64,000 nt of DNA from Gymnothorax reevesii (GCA_029721435.1 CM056592.1:32251611-32315610), one strand, 5' to 3'; shown: positions 1 to 10,675, counted from the stretch's first letter. The notes: generated by a model not told the origin, from the sequence alone. Program-made: numbers and translations.

Positions 1-370
1 CTCTGAACCCTTAGAATAAATCACGCGAATCGTAGGCTGGGTCAGTTACGGATAAATAACTTTTAAAAAACACTAATTTTCTGGGCGCAGGAAAGCTGGA
101 ATTGCTTAATGATCCGCTGAGATATTGCGCTGCTCCCTGACCGGGACGTCAGCTGCAGACACACTTTGGCCGTCCAAAACCACGACTTTCAGGAAAGTGA
201 AACGTCATCCGAGTTTACATTAGTACTGTTTGCGCCGAGTTTACATTAGTACTGTTTGCGCCGAGTTTACATTAGTACTGTTTGCGCTAAATGTCAACAC
301 ACTGACAGCGCAATTCAGAATCATCACAATAACAAAACCACAACCAACAACGCAGAGCCCCGTCGGGTAC
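1..370 (-). other. mprip: mprip intron 1, 5' part
   Basis: This stretch follows the minus-strand donor site (GTACCC read on the minus strand at 370-365) that ends mprip coding exon 1. It should therefore be the beginning of the first intron of that gene, which continues off the left edge. No second mprip exon is visible here; the next exon would encode the start of the first PH domain. The only structure seen is a three-copy 26-bp tandem repeat. Confidence 0.8.
210..287. repeat. 26-bp tandem repeat, three identical copies
   Basis: Three back-to-back copies of a 26-bp unit beginning CGAGTTTACATTAG occupy 210-235, 236-261 and 262-287. The copies appear identical, which suggests recent expansion. 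The repeat lies inside the proximal intron of mprip, about 80 bp past the exon 1 donor. Confidence 0.95.
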
Positions 371-493
371 CTGATTCAGGTCTTGATCGGTCAATAGGTG
401 CAGCTCCCGCGGCTTGAAGCAGTTCTGACATTTGCTCTTATTGAAAATGTTCGCCTGGAATTTTCGACAGGGATTCTCCTTCGCCGCAGACAT
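371..493 (-). CDS. mprip: Myosin phosphatase Rho-interacting protein, coding exon 1
   Basis: MPRIP (p116RIP/M-RIP) is an actin-binding scaffold with PH and coiled-coil domains that links RhoA and myosin light-chain phosphatase on stress fibres. This exon encodes its first 41 residues, beginning MSAAKENPCRKFQANIFNK and ending in DQDLNQ. From memory of the family, this is nearly identical to the vertebrate MPRIP N-terminus, including the cysteine-rich KCQNCFKPRE segment. The exon ends in phase 0 at CAG followed by a GTACCC donor (370-365), the place where the mammalian exon also ends. An in-frame TAA lies 18 nt upstream of the ATG, which fixes the start. The reading frame runs on past the donor to 287, but that part is intron. 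The remainder of the gene lies off the window. Confidence 0.93.
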
Positions 494-1392
494 TTTCCTC
501 CGAGGCGTTTATCTCCTGTTCGCCGTCAAATGGGGATACTGGGAAATCCGATAATACCGGAGGGACCCGTCCTGCTCTCCGCAGCTCCTCACCCACTCCG
601 GAACAATGGCTTTACGGTCCAATACATGCCGTGTGTAACACTTAACTCTCCGCTCCTTTCGAGTTTACAGGATCATCTAAAACTCTTAAGTTTTTCAGGT
701 GGAGTTTAGCTAACTAACTTTCCAGTTTCCTTTGCATTCAGCCAACTAGCGCACGTTAACCAGCTAGTCGCCGAGTATCAATAGCTGTAGCTATTCGCCT
801 GGCCAGCTAAGGCGAGAATCACCGATAATCAGTCTATGGCCTGTTTTAAAAGCCGATAGCAACTAGCTAGGCGGCTGGTGCGGTTAAATAATAAATAAGT
901 TACCGTTCAGCGTTAAGCCAAGATTACAGATCAGCACCGCAGAGGTGTGATTACGCCTGTAACGTCCAACTTGGGAATTTGGGCGTCTTCGGAATGATAA
1001 ACAGATCCCATTAGTGAAGGAGGTAGATGCACAGTCCGGTTCGTAGCAGCTATCGGGCTAACATTTCTGGAAGTTCACCCCTGCTTTCCCTGCTAGCGAG
1101 CGAGCTAACGCACCAGTCCAACCCCGCTCCCAGAACCTTCTCCGCCCAAGCCCTTCTCATCGGCGATCGGGTCTGTACGGGATTCCCGGTCAGTCCTGCC
1201 CCGGACAGCGGCGCTGATCGCTCCGGCCGAATGATGCGATCATTCATGTGTTTTCTTTTTCCGTTACTACGGCCCGGGGTTTACCCTCCTCTTCCTCTCG
1301 GGCGAGATGATTAGCGGCGGAGGGAGGGACAGGCGGGGGGCACCGACGGGGAGGGCGCAGGACCGCAGATCCGCTGCTGGCACTCTGCTTTA

Positions 1393-1402
1393 TCTCGCGA
1401 GA
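1393..1402. promoter_or_regulatory. TCTCGCGAGA palindromic core promoter motif
   Basis: The exact 10-bp palindrome TCTCGCGAGA occurs here. In vertebrates this motif marks CpG-island promoters, often bidirectional ones, and binds BANP or Kaiso-type factors. It sits 13 bp from the YY1 site, consistent with a core promoter at this position. Confidence 0.6.
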
Positions 1403-1414
1403 CTGTTCCAGCAC

Positions 1415-1423
1415 GCCATCTTG
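1415..1423 (-). promoter_or_regulatory. YY1-type site, minus-strand orientation
   Basis: The plus strand reads GCCATCTTG, that is CAAGATGGC on the minus strand. YY1 sites in this orientation typically lie just downstream of the start site on the transcribed strand, which fits leftward transcription of mprip. Confidence 0.5.
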
Positions 1424-1480
1424 CAGTCTGTGGCTAAATTACAGACCGGGGTCGTCACGATTTCAAAATAGAGCTCCCGG

Positions 1481-4044
1481 GATTAATTATGAAGAACATG
1501 CGAGTCAGTCCTTCTCTTTTCGCCGCGTTCAGTCGCTTTTCCTGGGTCGGCTACAGCGCTGAAAAAAAACATCAACACAGAAGTGAGCATTAACGCGAAA
1601 GTAAAATATAATCGGTATCAGTTGAACTGCATTCATGACTATGTTGACACCTACTGGAGAACTCAGTAAACAAGTGGTTCGCCAGAATACTGTGACAATA
1701 AGTTTTTCCAGGTACTGTGATTGTTCTTTATGTATGTCTGGTATGTCCCTGATTTAAATTGTTTTTTCCCCCACTGCTATTAAAGGTTTAAATTGTTCCC
1801 ACATGTTTTATGACATTTCAGCAGGGTAGTGCATTCTGACAATAGGTTGCAAACACAAAGACTTATCATCTACAATCACAGGCTTTGAATCCCTGGCCCT
1901 ATAAGGGCATAATACAGCATCCACAATGTTAAAATTGAATTAATCTGAATAGCAACACTGAAAAGAGCAGTGCAAGTGTGAATATTACAAACAAGATTGG
2001 ATTACACGTGGTATTCTATGACATAATGTCCGCGATGGATATTACACATTTCAGACTTCTGCATTTATCTGATATTCTGGCAAAGAAGCAAGCATATGCA
2101 CAGTCTTCAAACTGTATATGCGACTAAAAGTAATCATCAATGTTTACCTTAAATTTGAAAAGAGACACCCACTTGGTATTTGTAGGCTACTCAGTATTTA
2201 ACTCCCTTATTCAAAATAATTGCAAATCCATTTGTCACTGACCTTGAGGAAATAAGTGCAATATATTCTTAGTGTACTTTAAGACTGTGTCTTAATTCTC
2301 CAAATCCATTCGGCAGTTGGGAAGCCCACACATTTGACAGAATTTTCCGTATTTTGTCATGCAAGTATTGAGTCTTGTTCACATAGAATTAATGTATAAT
2401 GTACTGCATGAATTTGAACACTTTGGGCCTCACTTTTTAGCAGAAAAAATGCATACTCCTCTGTATTAGTAGTTTTATGAAAACAAACGTGAATTTAAAC
2501 AACACACAAAGTTAATAGGATTGTGCGTGTATGCAACATTCCTAGTGGATCCTGATTAATTCAATAAAGATTGCATGCAGTTCAGCGTACCCATCCGCCG
2601 CTTCTCATGTTTAAATATGAAATTCACACAAATTTTTACAAATAAGGATTGATGTTACCTCGAAGAAAAGCATTATAAAATATTACATCTTGTCATCTCA
2701 TCTTAGAATGTATGCTGTTTGGACTTGATTAGAATGCAAAATGGATATGCTAGATTTCACTGAAATATTTGATCCTCGCCTGCCATGAATTCTTTTCTAA
2801 TTTTTAATGCTCTCGATAAGGAAGGTTTTTGCTCTTGGCAGCAAGTACTAGATGACCTAAACACAAACTCTCAAGATCTTGGATGTAGTCCAGGAAGATT
2901 TAGTTGTTGCTGTGAAAATATCAGTGAGAGCAGTTGGGTTTGCATATTTCACAGATCGCCACAGTTTCTGTCAGCACTGATAAAAGTAATGATTACCAAA
3001 ATGCATCGGTGTATCAGTTGTTCCCAAAAACATTTAGTGCCAGGAAATAAAATATAGAAACCAGACATTCTGTGTTGCCCTATTCTTGTGGCGGAGATAA
3101 AAATGTGTCTGCCTCAGTGCTAGTGTGAGCGCCAAGTATTTGAAAATGACGATACATTTTGCCAAAATTATGACTCACGGGTCCTAAATCACCGCTCTTC
3201 TCTGAAGTAGATGTCAGATACGATTGTGTCACAGATTATGAAAAAAAAAGACTAAAAACCACAGTTTCATATGCTGCCTGACTCCATGAGCTTTCATCAG
3301 CTCCACAAGTCCACATTAAACACCTGGCGAGATTCTGGCCTGATGTCCTCGCTAAAAATGTTGCCAAAAGGAAAATCTCTGATACAATCCTCAACCAGGC
3401 TTATGGACATTTCCTTCTTATACCTGCATACGGAAGTCAAAACCTAACATTAGAGTTTGAGTCTAATTGTTACGTGCTTGGTATGGTAAAGACTTTGTAC
3501 TTTTTTTCTCTTCAAGTGTTAACAAACCATTCTGTGATTTGAACAGGCTTCAAGTGAGTGACGAGAAGAGATTTTATGAAGAAGTGCGCGTGATCATTAT
3601 GTGCATGTGACAAGCAGGATTATCGGATACAAAATTACTACCGCCTGTTGCCAAAAAAAAAGAAGAAAGATGGAAAATAGTAAACAATCTGAAAGAAACG
3701 CAAGGAGTAACACAGATAGGTGACAAATGAAAGGGAAGAAACTGAATAAATTTGTGGACAAACATAACAAATGCAGATGCTCCTGTTTATTTTCCTAGCT
3801 TAAGTTCCCTCATCTCCTCAAAGACAGAAGGGCCTCTGAAAACCAAAGCAGACTTATTCTGTGTAATCGTCTTTCTGTCCTATGATGTGCATTTCAGTCA
3901 TGATGGGAGTGGTCTCCTCAATGGCCCAGCCACACAGGGACCAAGGAGTCACTGAATGCTTCAGTGAGTATGGACATGATCCGAAGCATATTCTACCGCC
4001 TTCAGGGTCACCAGTGTCACAATTTGCTCTGCAGCTGCAGTCTC
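1481..4044. other. Intergenic, no gene recognised
   Basis: AT-rich sequence between the mprip promoter and a transposon nest. Short open frames exist (for example 2785-3057, 90 codons, followed by an AATAAA), but they resemble no family I know and have no splice or promoter context. No clear repeat was recognised. Confidence 0.6.
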
Positions 4045-4107
4045 TCCCTCTGCCTGGCCACACCTTCCCTCTGCCTGGCCACACCCTCCCTCTGCCTGGC
4101 CACACCC
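4045..4107. repeat. 21-bp tandem repeat, three copies
   Basis: Three copies of a 21-bp pyrimidine-rich unit starting TCCCTCTGCCTGGCCACACC begin at 4045, 4066 and 4087. Because 21 is a multiple of three, the array keeps several frames open on both strands and explains the minus-strand open frame of 153 codons at 3854-4315. Confidence 0.9.
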
Positions 4108-4116
4108 CTTCCACTG

Positions 4117-4523
4117 CAATAGGAGCGATTTGATATAGCGCAAAACTGTCGTAAATCGGGAGATGAGATGAGGGAAAGGGATTTTTTGTCGACATCCGCA
4201 CTTCCGGTAATAAGACTAGCTTCGCAAAGCCAATGCATGCATGACGAAATGCGATAAGCATTGCACAGCTTAACACCATCGTTGATACATAGATATGAAT
4301 ATGAAAATACCGCAAAATTCAAATTAACGGTACATTCCAGTCAAAGCCGGAGTTCACGCCCTTGAACTAAATGCTATAAATCGCCATTATATTAGCTAGC
4401 ATTCGACCGCATGCAGATATGAGCGGAAGTTCACTCGTCGACATTTTGACCGTTGAGCTGTCATTATCGGCAAGCATATCCGCCTTGTGATGTGCCGTAT
4501 TATATATCAGATCGCTCCTATTG
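4117..4523. mobile_element. 407-bp MITE-like element with terminal and subterminal inverted repeats
   Basis: The ends are inverted copies of a 21-bp sequence beginning CAATAGGAGCGAT at 4117, with its reverse complement ending at 4523 and one mismatch. A second inverted pair lies inside: GTCGAC...ACTTCCGG near 4188-4206 and CGGAAGT...GTCGAC near 4423-4442. There is no coding capacity. This architecture is that of a nonautonomous DNA transposon. No convincing target-site duplication is seen, so the superfamily is not assigned. Confidence 0.6.
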
Positions 4524-4576
4524 CTCTCAGCTCGTTACCCAGCCAGTATATAAGCAGCTCTGTTTCACTTACTCAC

Positions 4577-5330
4577 TGTTATGATCTCTGCCCTTGTATT
4601 AGTTTTGCCTAGGCCTTAATTGAATATGTCCACTTCCACGGGTGGGGCGGTGCTTTTATAAGGTCGCCGCTTGCACTCCTGTGGAAGACTAGCTCTTCGA
4701 CCTTTTTCAATTAGCGTTCCTGTACTGTCTCTTGTTGCCTTCTGTGTTGGACCGGTTTGTTTTTGACCTATGATTCTTGCCTTGCTATGTTTTTGGTTTG
4801 TTTGGATTGCTGTGGTTGACCCTTGACTTGTTGCATTTTGACTTTGCCCTTCTATCTGGTTGTTCGGTAATAGATGCCCGGCTTTTGACTTTGATTTGCT
4901 TGTCTGACGTCCTCGCTCATCTCGCCCTTTCTGTACGCTGTTCGGTTACTCTGGTTAGTTAGAGTGTTACCTGCTGGATTTCACCATCCTTTCATCGGGA
5001 TTCTTCTTTATTGTTTTGCTTTGTTATTTTCCCTTTGTTATTTTTGGAGGTGACTCTGGGTGGAAACTTGTTTCCGTAGGGGGCACACGATTCGCTCGCT
5101 CCGTGTTCGCTTTTGGACTGAGTGTTCTGGAGTTTCGTGTTTAATAGCTGCCCCGTGCCTGGTAAGCTTTCGAAGACTAGCGGTAGGTGCAAGTTAGCTC
5201 TGGTTAGGTAGTGTAGGGACTGGAGTTCTGCTCAGCGTGAAGTTTCTTTTTGTGTTTGCCGCAGTTTTCCCTTTTCGTACTTCCCTCATTTATCTACCTG
5301 TGGCCGCCCTACCTAGACCGGGTCTTAACA
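4577..5330 (+). mobile_element. LTR of a Ty3/gypsy-type retrotransposon (5' LTR)
   Basis: The boundaries are inferred from TGTTATGA at the left and TCTTAACA at the right, an imperfect inverted pair with the canonical TG...CA ends, directly followed by a primer-binding site and a gag relic. A TATA-like TTTTATAAGG lies at 4653-4662, as expected in the U3 region. The LTR would be about 754 bp. No matching 3' LTR was found in the window, so the copy is truncated. Confidence 0.6.
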
Positions 5331-5332
5331 AG

Positions 5333-5350
5333 TGGGGGCTCGTCCGGGAG
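5333..5350 (+). other. Primer-binding site, tRNA-Pro type
   Basis: TGGGGGCTCGTCCGGGAG lies 2 bp after the LTR end. It matches the 3' end complement of tRNA-Pro used as primer by many retroelements in 17 of 18 positions. This is the strongest single argument that the preceding 750 bp is an LTR. Confidence 0.75.
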
Positions 5351-5417
5351 ATGAACCTGGGACCTCTCGCAGGAAACATGTCAATTCAGGAAACATGTCA
5401 AGGCCAGCAATCAGACG

Positions 5418-5636
5418 TTCATCGAGTTTGCCCGGGAAAAATCTGTGCTTTTCAACAAGTGGTGTTCGGCGAGTATTATAGTTTCAGTCGAGCAACTGAA
5501 AGACTTGATTTTGCTTGAGGAATTTAAAAACTGTATTCCTGATAGAATCGCTGTTTATTTCAATGAGCGGAAAGTATCTTCAATTGAGGAAGCGGCCATT
5601 TGTGCTGATTAATTCGTTCTCACTCCACTCAAAACC
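5418..5636 (+). pseudogene. SCAN-like gag fragment of an LTR retrotransposon
   Basis: One frame from 5418 reads a gag-like segment containing VEQLKDLILLEEFKN, then a NERKVSSIEEAA stretch and, after an in-frame TAA at 5610-5612, FVLT. This pattern resembles the retroviral capsid C-terminal/SCAN-like region found in gag of Gmr1-type gypsy elements, the group from which vertebrate SCAN domains are thought to derive. The frame lacks an upstream gag start and the downstream pol region is absent, so this is a dead 5' fragment. It follows the LTR and primer-binding site in the right order and orientation. Confidence 0.6.
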
Positions 5637-5639
5637 ACA

Positions 5640-5784
5640 AGCTCCAGATCCTGATCTACATCACGCTACCCTCTTTTGCATTCTGTTTGCCCCTGTTCTG
5701 AAACCATTAAAAGCCAGTAAAGATTCACTCGTGTTGATTGTGTTGCATTTGGGTCCTGCCCTCCCCGTGTCAACCAGATCTCAA
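5640..5784 (+). other. Possible second LTR-end fragment
   Basis: After the gag relic breaks off, the sequence carries an ATTAAA followed by GCATTTGGGTCCTG, a pattern I associate with R-U5 ends of fish LTR elements. It abuts a Tc1-like scrap. The assignment rests on general resemblance only. Confidence 0.25.
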
Positions 5785-5990
5785 ACTGACTGAACTCATG
5801 TGGGAGATTTTAGAACATGATAGACCGCGCTCTCTGTCACCAACATCAAACGCCAAATGAGGGGAATATCTCGTGAAGGAAAGGTACTGCATCCTGTCAG
5901 TGAGGTTTTTCATTAGTGCAGTCTGTGCTCAGCTGTGATGAAGATGACCCGGAGGCTTGTGGAGGCCGAACACCTTACTCAGCCTGTTTA
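5785..5990 (+). mobile_element. Tc1-like transposase C-terminal fragment
   Basis: One frame reads ELMWEILEHDRPRS, a TGA, then GEYLVKE, which resembles the region just after the third catalytic residue of Tc1-family transposases (the ...EHLWEILE... stretch). It is interrupted by a stop and by deletions. It is a short dead fragment at the right edge of the 4-6 kb transposon nest. Confidence 0.5.
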
Positions 5991-7685
5991 TGTTAACTGC
6001 TATTTTAATTTGTCACTCGTATGAATGGAAATTTCAAAAACATGGGAAATTTAAAATTTATTTCAATGCTTTGATTCACGTTTTGGTGTTTCATCAATCA
6101 ATTTTTTTTTTCCTGAAATACATAGGTTTGAAAGTTATTGCCACGTCGAACCATTATCGCAAGCAACATTAAAGTTAATCTCACAATATTATGTATTTGC
6201 TGAAGGCCATCATTTGCTATTTTGGAATTTAGTTCAGGAATATTAAATGAACACAGAGGATTATGTTTGCCCAGCGCCTTGGCCTTTATCAAGGGCAGAT
6301 GAGATGCACCTGACTTTGATTTTGATAGGAGGAATTCACAATAAAATCATAGCATATACTGTATGAGGGGTGGAATATCAATTTATTACGTTCAGGAAGA
6401 CAGCAATAATGCAAGACAAACTTGAAGAAACTGGTCAAGACAAGCATTTCACGTTTGCATACATTTACATTAATATTAATTTTCAGACAAGCATAATAGT
6501 GTCACAGGAAGTTTGATGGGATATGCGAGACAGTAATTTTTAAGGCATTTTAAGGCAGCCTGGACACTAACTTTTTTCAGTTGAGACAACTTTTTTTTTT
6601 TACACTGTAAAAAGTGTTTGCTGCAGCAACGCCACTTGCAGTGGCCTTCAGTAGAACTGTCACAGTGATCAGCCAGCGGCTGGGATAATACAGAAAGTGT
6701 TGTTTGGCTAAAGCTAAAGCTATAGGGTGACAATGGAGAAACACTCCAATAAACATGCTGTGAGAGAGCGAGGACACAACAGGTACAATTCAGAGGTTTC
6801 CTGAGCGTCGGTGCAAATCATCTCTCGCCTGGAATGAGGAAACCAGGACCAGCTGCGCGCTGTACCTGACGCCAGCTGATGAGAGTTGGAAAAATGCAGC
6901 TCAAAGGTTACGCACCGAGGCCCAGACATGCAATGACACGAGCTGCGCATTTACAATACCTCAGCTGTTTGAGTGATGAAATCCTTTCCCGAGGGGGTCA
7001 CACAGCCATGTTGGTTCTAAAGACGATCAACAGAAGTGTATTTAATATTCAATTATTCTTGAGATCAATATTGCGCGTGAGCAGAGGATGCAATGGACCA
7101 GAGCCAGTCAGAGATGAGCTCTATCTCCTCAACCCAGAGTGCACCCCGTCAGAGGTCAGTGTTCACATGCAGTACCACACTTCAAGTTCATTTTTATTCT
7201 TCCAGAAGTATAACTTTAATACTGGGTGCTCAATAAATTATTTACTTGGTCCTCTCACCAAGTTTTGACCGACTGTTGTTTTTTATTAGCCAGACAATAG
7301 TACACCTGTGAGACTGGATTCTGGAGGTATCAGCCAATGACTCTCCAGTGAAATAGGCCACAGTAGAGCATGACTATATAAATACAATGCCACTGAAGGA
7401 TTTAATGTACTTCACTTGGAGCAGTTCTCTAAGGGAAAACTATAAATTCAAAAATCAAACTGCCACCCCCCCCCCCACACCCTTTGCTGCCCCTAAAAAA
7501 AGAAAGAAAAAAGATTATGCACTGAAATGTGTTTCAAAAATACTGTGCCATCTTATATGTCCTCGATCCTCGATTATATTATTTATTTGTTTGTTTGTTT
7601 GTTTGTTTATTCTCAATCCCTCCCACTAGCAGCCAGGTTTCATGCTAAAGATACCTCTCACAGCATACATGTAAAATGACGGACT
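5991..7685. other. Intergenic, no gene recognised
   Basis: No coding exon or repeat family was recognised. A CCAAT (7333) and a TATATAAATA (about 7374-7383) lie 40 bp apart and might be an alternative dhrs7c promoter, but nothing downstream confirms it. A (TTTG)n tract lies near 7585-7612. Confidence 0.5.
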
Positions 7686-7880
7686 CAGCTGTGTGCTATT
7701 AAAAGCCCTGAAATGCCAGAGAGCTGCAGCCTCGTCCGCTCCGAGCGGTCTGTGAATGGGCTGGGAGAGGGGAGCTTCTGGCTGATTAACTAATTAAACC
7801 TGGAAAACAACAGCTAATCTCAGCGGAAGCTCATCTCCTTACGTCTGCTGCAAGTGATCTTTAAATAACTCGCATTACAG
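7686..7880 (+). promoter_or_regulatory. dhrs7c: Candidate muscle promoter and 5' UTR exon for dhrs7c
   Basis: The dhrs7c ATG sits 4 bp after a splice acceptor, so a noncoding exon is expected upstream. This stretch offers an E-box CAGCTG (7686-7691), an MEF2/TATA-like CTATTAAAAG (7696-7705) and a good donor ACAG|GTAATG at 7880/7881. Such sites would suit a gene known to be specific to striated muscle. The sequence is otherwise unremarkable and the link is inference; other donors between 6 and 9.8 kb cannot be excluded. Confidence 0.25.
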
Positions 7881-9777
7881 GTAATGTGTCAGTGCGATCG
7901 TTTCCCTCAGAGCTGTGTTTTGTGTTAACCTTGCATGTTCTGAGCTAACTGTGCAACTTACACAGTTCTCAATTGAATTTGAGCTTGTAAAAAGAAAATG
8001 AGTGTCAGTTGAGCATTTGCGAGTCAGGGGTTTGTGATATATTGTAGTTGTGTTCCATTTTGTAGTTTTTGGATGTCAGACAAATTTCTGGAGGTGACTC
8101 AAAGATAGGCAATTGTGTGGCCAGCTAAGTCTCATTCAGTATATTTAGATCAGGCCCTCTGGGTCCTGGTGCATGCCCAACTTCAGCGGCGGTGTGGTCT
8201 GCCAAAAAATCAACTATGATAAATGAAACTGAATACAAATGCATGTCAAAGAATGTCGATGTGAAACTTTTTCTTGGACGTGGTGCACATGCAAAGCTTT
8301 TTGTCTGGACTGAATATGTTCCTTAAAAATTTTTGAAAATCTTTTGCTGCATACATATGTGACTTACTGTTGAGGACATTATACCTTGTATTGGTGGCCC
8401 AGCATACTGTAAATTTTGACTGAAAAACCTACTGATTCCTCAAACAGACTGAAACTCCATTGGCCTGACATGTGGCTGAAGCTGATGTTTGAGTGAGGTT
8501 AATAAAATACAGTAGTATGTCATTATTCGGCGTCTTGAAAAATGTTTGTTCATGCATCTCACGGTGGATGTATTATCTCCATGTATTTGCAGTCTTGAAT
8601 ACTATCATTTCGACAGCACAGCACACAGCATTTATCTTGTTCTCTGTGTTGCTTTCGTTTGTGTTATTTAGTATCTCTGTAGTCAAAAGGCTTTGTGTCT
8701 TTTTTTGATATGAAATGCGAAGGCAAAAGGGTAATATCTCTTGGGAAAGAGTGTGATTGGTGTGACATTCTGTAATGAGTCTGTCAGAGATTTCTTGGGG
8801 AGGGGGGGGGGGGGGGGGGACCTTAATATAATTTTGCTTTGCATGATTTTCAGTAAGTTAGACGTACACTGGACATCATCCTCTATATTCTATCTATTAC
8901 CACAGGGTACATTTTGTTTGTTCAAAGGGTGATGATGCGCAGAGATGTGACCAGGTCCCTCTGTTGTCTGATGTCATATCCTCTGAAGCTGGGAATAAAG
9001 CTGGCCATTTAAAGAAGTTCCTTCCCTAATATTTCACGGTCTATATAAGTTATATTGTGAACCCAAGCATTCTGCCATTCGAAATTGCAGATAGTTTTGC
9101 TTGAAGGAGTTACTGGTCAGCTCTTGACAAGCTCCCAATTCAAGCTTCTGACGCTGGCCTTGACATACTGATGCCTTCTTTGTTGACCAGTCAGAACCAA
9201 AAACATAAATACGCCAAACAGACCGTGCTCTATGATTATACTCAGGCTTAAACCCCTAGAACATAGAATGGCATTATGTGTGGAAGAGCTATTTCGCAGA
9301 TTTAGATCAGTAATCAATGCATTACTGTGTTCTGGGGAATTAAATGTAAGGGTTTAACCCCATTGAAACACGTTCCACTTCCTATGCGCAGTTTAATCCG
9401 CCAGTTTCAAGCTCAGGCTTTTATAAAATAGAAGAACAAATCTATACTGAACATGTTTTTTTCATGAGCGATATGTCATTTTTAACATTTTGTGATTCTG
9501 GAGTGAAATAATGTAATGGCACTCATGCTCATTTTGAGGCGATGACGTTAGATGGAGCTCGGGACTAAAAGTTGCTCATATTAAATAGAGTAGCCTTCAT
9601 GTTGAAATCAAATGTCGCCACACTTAACAGCTAAAGGTTTGATGGAATTAAAAAAAGGATAGTTTATTTCGCAATGTCAATTCATGAATGTTGCTGACAA
9701 CGCATTAAATATTCACCAGTGCGGCACATTTTCCATCTATAGACCTTGGGTGCTTTTGCTGTGGTAGAAAATCCACA
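7881..9777. other. Putative dhrs7c 5' intron or intergenic sequence
   Basis: No exon was recognised. A run of 18 G (8802-8819), preceded by GGGGA, is the only obvious structure; it could form a G-quadruplex or may be a length-uncertain homopolymer. Confidence 0.5.
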
Positions 9778-9878
9778 CACAACACGCAGCCTGCGTGCTG
9801 TGAGAGCCCTGGTCGTGATTCAAACCTAGAGCCTGGTTCTTTCAGAACAGCAGTGCTAACCACAGCACCATTTCAGAA
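9778..9878 (-). mobile_element. SINE-like fragment, tRNA-related head, reverse orientation
   Basis: On the minus strand this reads a ...GTGGTTAGCACTGCTG... head followed by a B-box-like GGTTTGAATCA, as in dispersed fish repeats with a tRNA-related 5' end. It ends about 35 bp before the splice acceptor of the first dhrs7c coding exon, so the sequence directly upstream of the ATG is repeat-derived intron and not 5' UTR. Confidence 0.45.
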
Positions 9879-9925
9879 ATTCTTACTGCCTACTGTGGGC
9901 TGCCTGTGTGTTTGTCTTTCAGAGG

Positions 9926-10079
9926 ATGGGATTCACATTTATTCTGGTCTTCCCACTGCTAATAGTGGTGGTGGCAGGGGCCTATTATGTGTACAATGAG
10001 GTGCTTCGATTAATGTCAAAGTCCATGGTGCGGAACAAAGTGGTCGTGATAACAGATGCTGTGTCAGGAGTGGGAACCG
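9926..10079 (+). CDS. dhrs7c: dhrs7c coding exon 1
   Basis: This exon encodes residues 1-51 plus one base of codon 52: the membrane anchor and the altered glycine-rich loop. The donor is G|GTAAGT at 10080. An acceptor (TTTGTCTTTCAG) ends at 9922, so the true exon begins at 9923 with AGG before the ATG. Confidence 0.93.
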
Positions 10080-10639
10080 GTAAGTCTCTTGAATCACTTT
10101 GGAAAAATTCATTTTTCAGCTGAAATGTTTGCAGGAGGCTATTGTTTCATGTCCTTGTGTGTGTGTGTTTGTATGTGTGTGTGTACAAATGCCTCCATTA
10201 ATTTGCTCAGGCAAAGTAGACGCAATGAAGGCAATTTGTTCAGTAATGTGTCGGGATGCCATAGGAGGCTAACATACCAGGATAAACTCCAGAGCTGAAT
10301 CACTGTTACACCGCACACGTCACATCCCAAACTGCATCAGCCTGATTTCTGTTCACTGCCATCCTGTATTGCCCTTCATCTGCAACTGTGGACTCTCACC
10401 CGCTAGCTATTCCATCGAGGATGGGAATCAGCATAACAACCCTCTGTATCATCAGCTGCAGACAAAATGGCACCACACAGAACACAGAATGAAATAACCA
10501 CACAAAAATCTGCAGTGGAAAACAGAGTTAAGCACCAGGCAACTACTGAGTGTTCACACAATGCTAGCACTTCAGTTAGCGCCACTGTGATACATTGAGA
10601 TTGGGTGGACTACAGTGCGTGACAGAATAAACAATGAAG

Positions 10640-10675
<36 letters not shown>

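Larger units (their letters stand above)
494..1480 (-). promoter_or_regulatory. mprip: CpG-rich promoter and 5' UTR region of mprip
   Basis: About 1 kb upstream of the mprip start is rich in G+C and undepleted in CpG, in contrast to the AT-rich sequence beyond about 1600. This is the usual signature of a vertebrate housekeeping promoter. It contains a palindromic TCTCGCGAGA element and, on the minus strand, a YY1-type CAAGATGGC site. Both are commonly found very near transcription starts and suggest initiation around 1400-1430 and a long or spliced 5' UTR. Open frames on the plus strand here (398-709, 1027-1314) resemble no known protein and are attributed to high G+C. Divergent transcription to the right is possible but no exon is seen. 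Confidence 0.7.

Noticed and set aside
210..287. Possible CRISPR-like repeats
   Set aside because: The units are directly adjacent without spacers and the genome is vertebrate.
398..709. 103-codon plus-strand frame opposite mprip exon 1
   Set aside because: A shadow of the antisense CpG-rich exon and 5' UTR with no similarity.
2785..3057. 90-codon plus-strand frame followed by AATAAA
   Set aside because: Cysteine-rich by chance; no recognised family and no supporting exon structure.
3854..4322. Minus-strand frames of 153 and 101 codons with repeated WPGRGR-like segments
   Set aside because: The repetition comes from a 21-bp tandem repeat, and the frame runs into a MITE; no homology.
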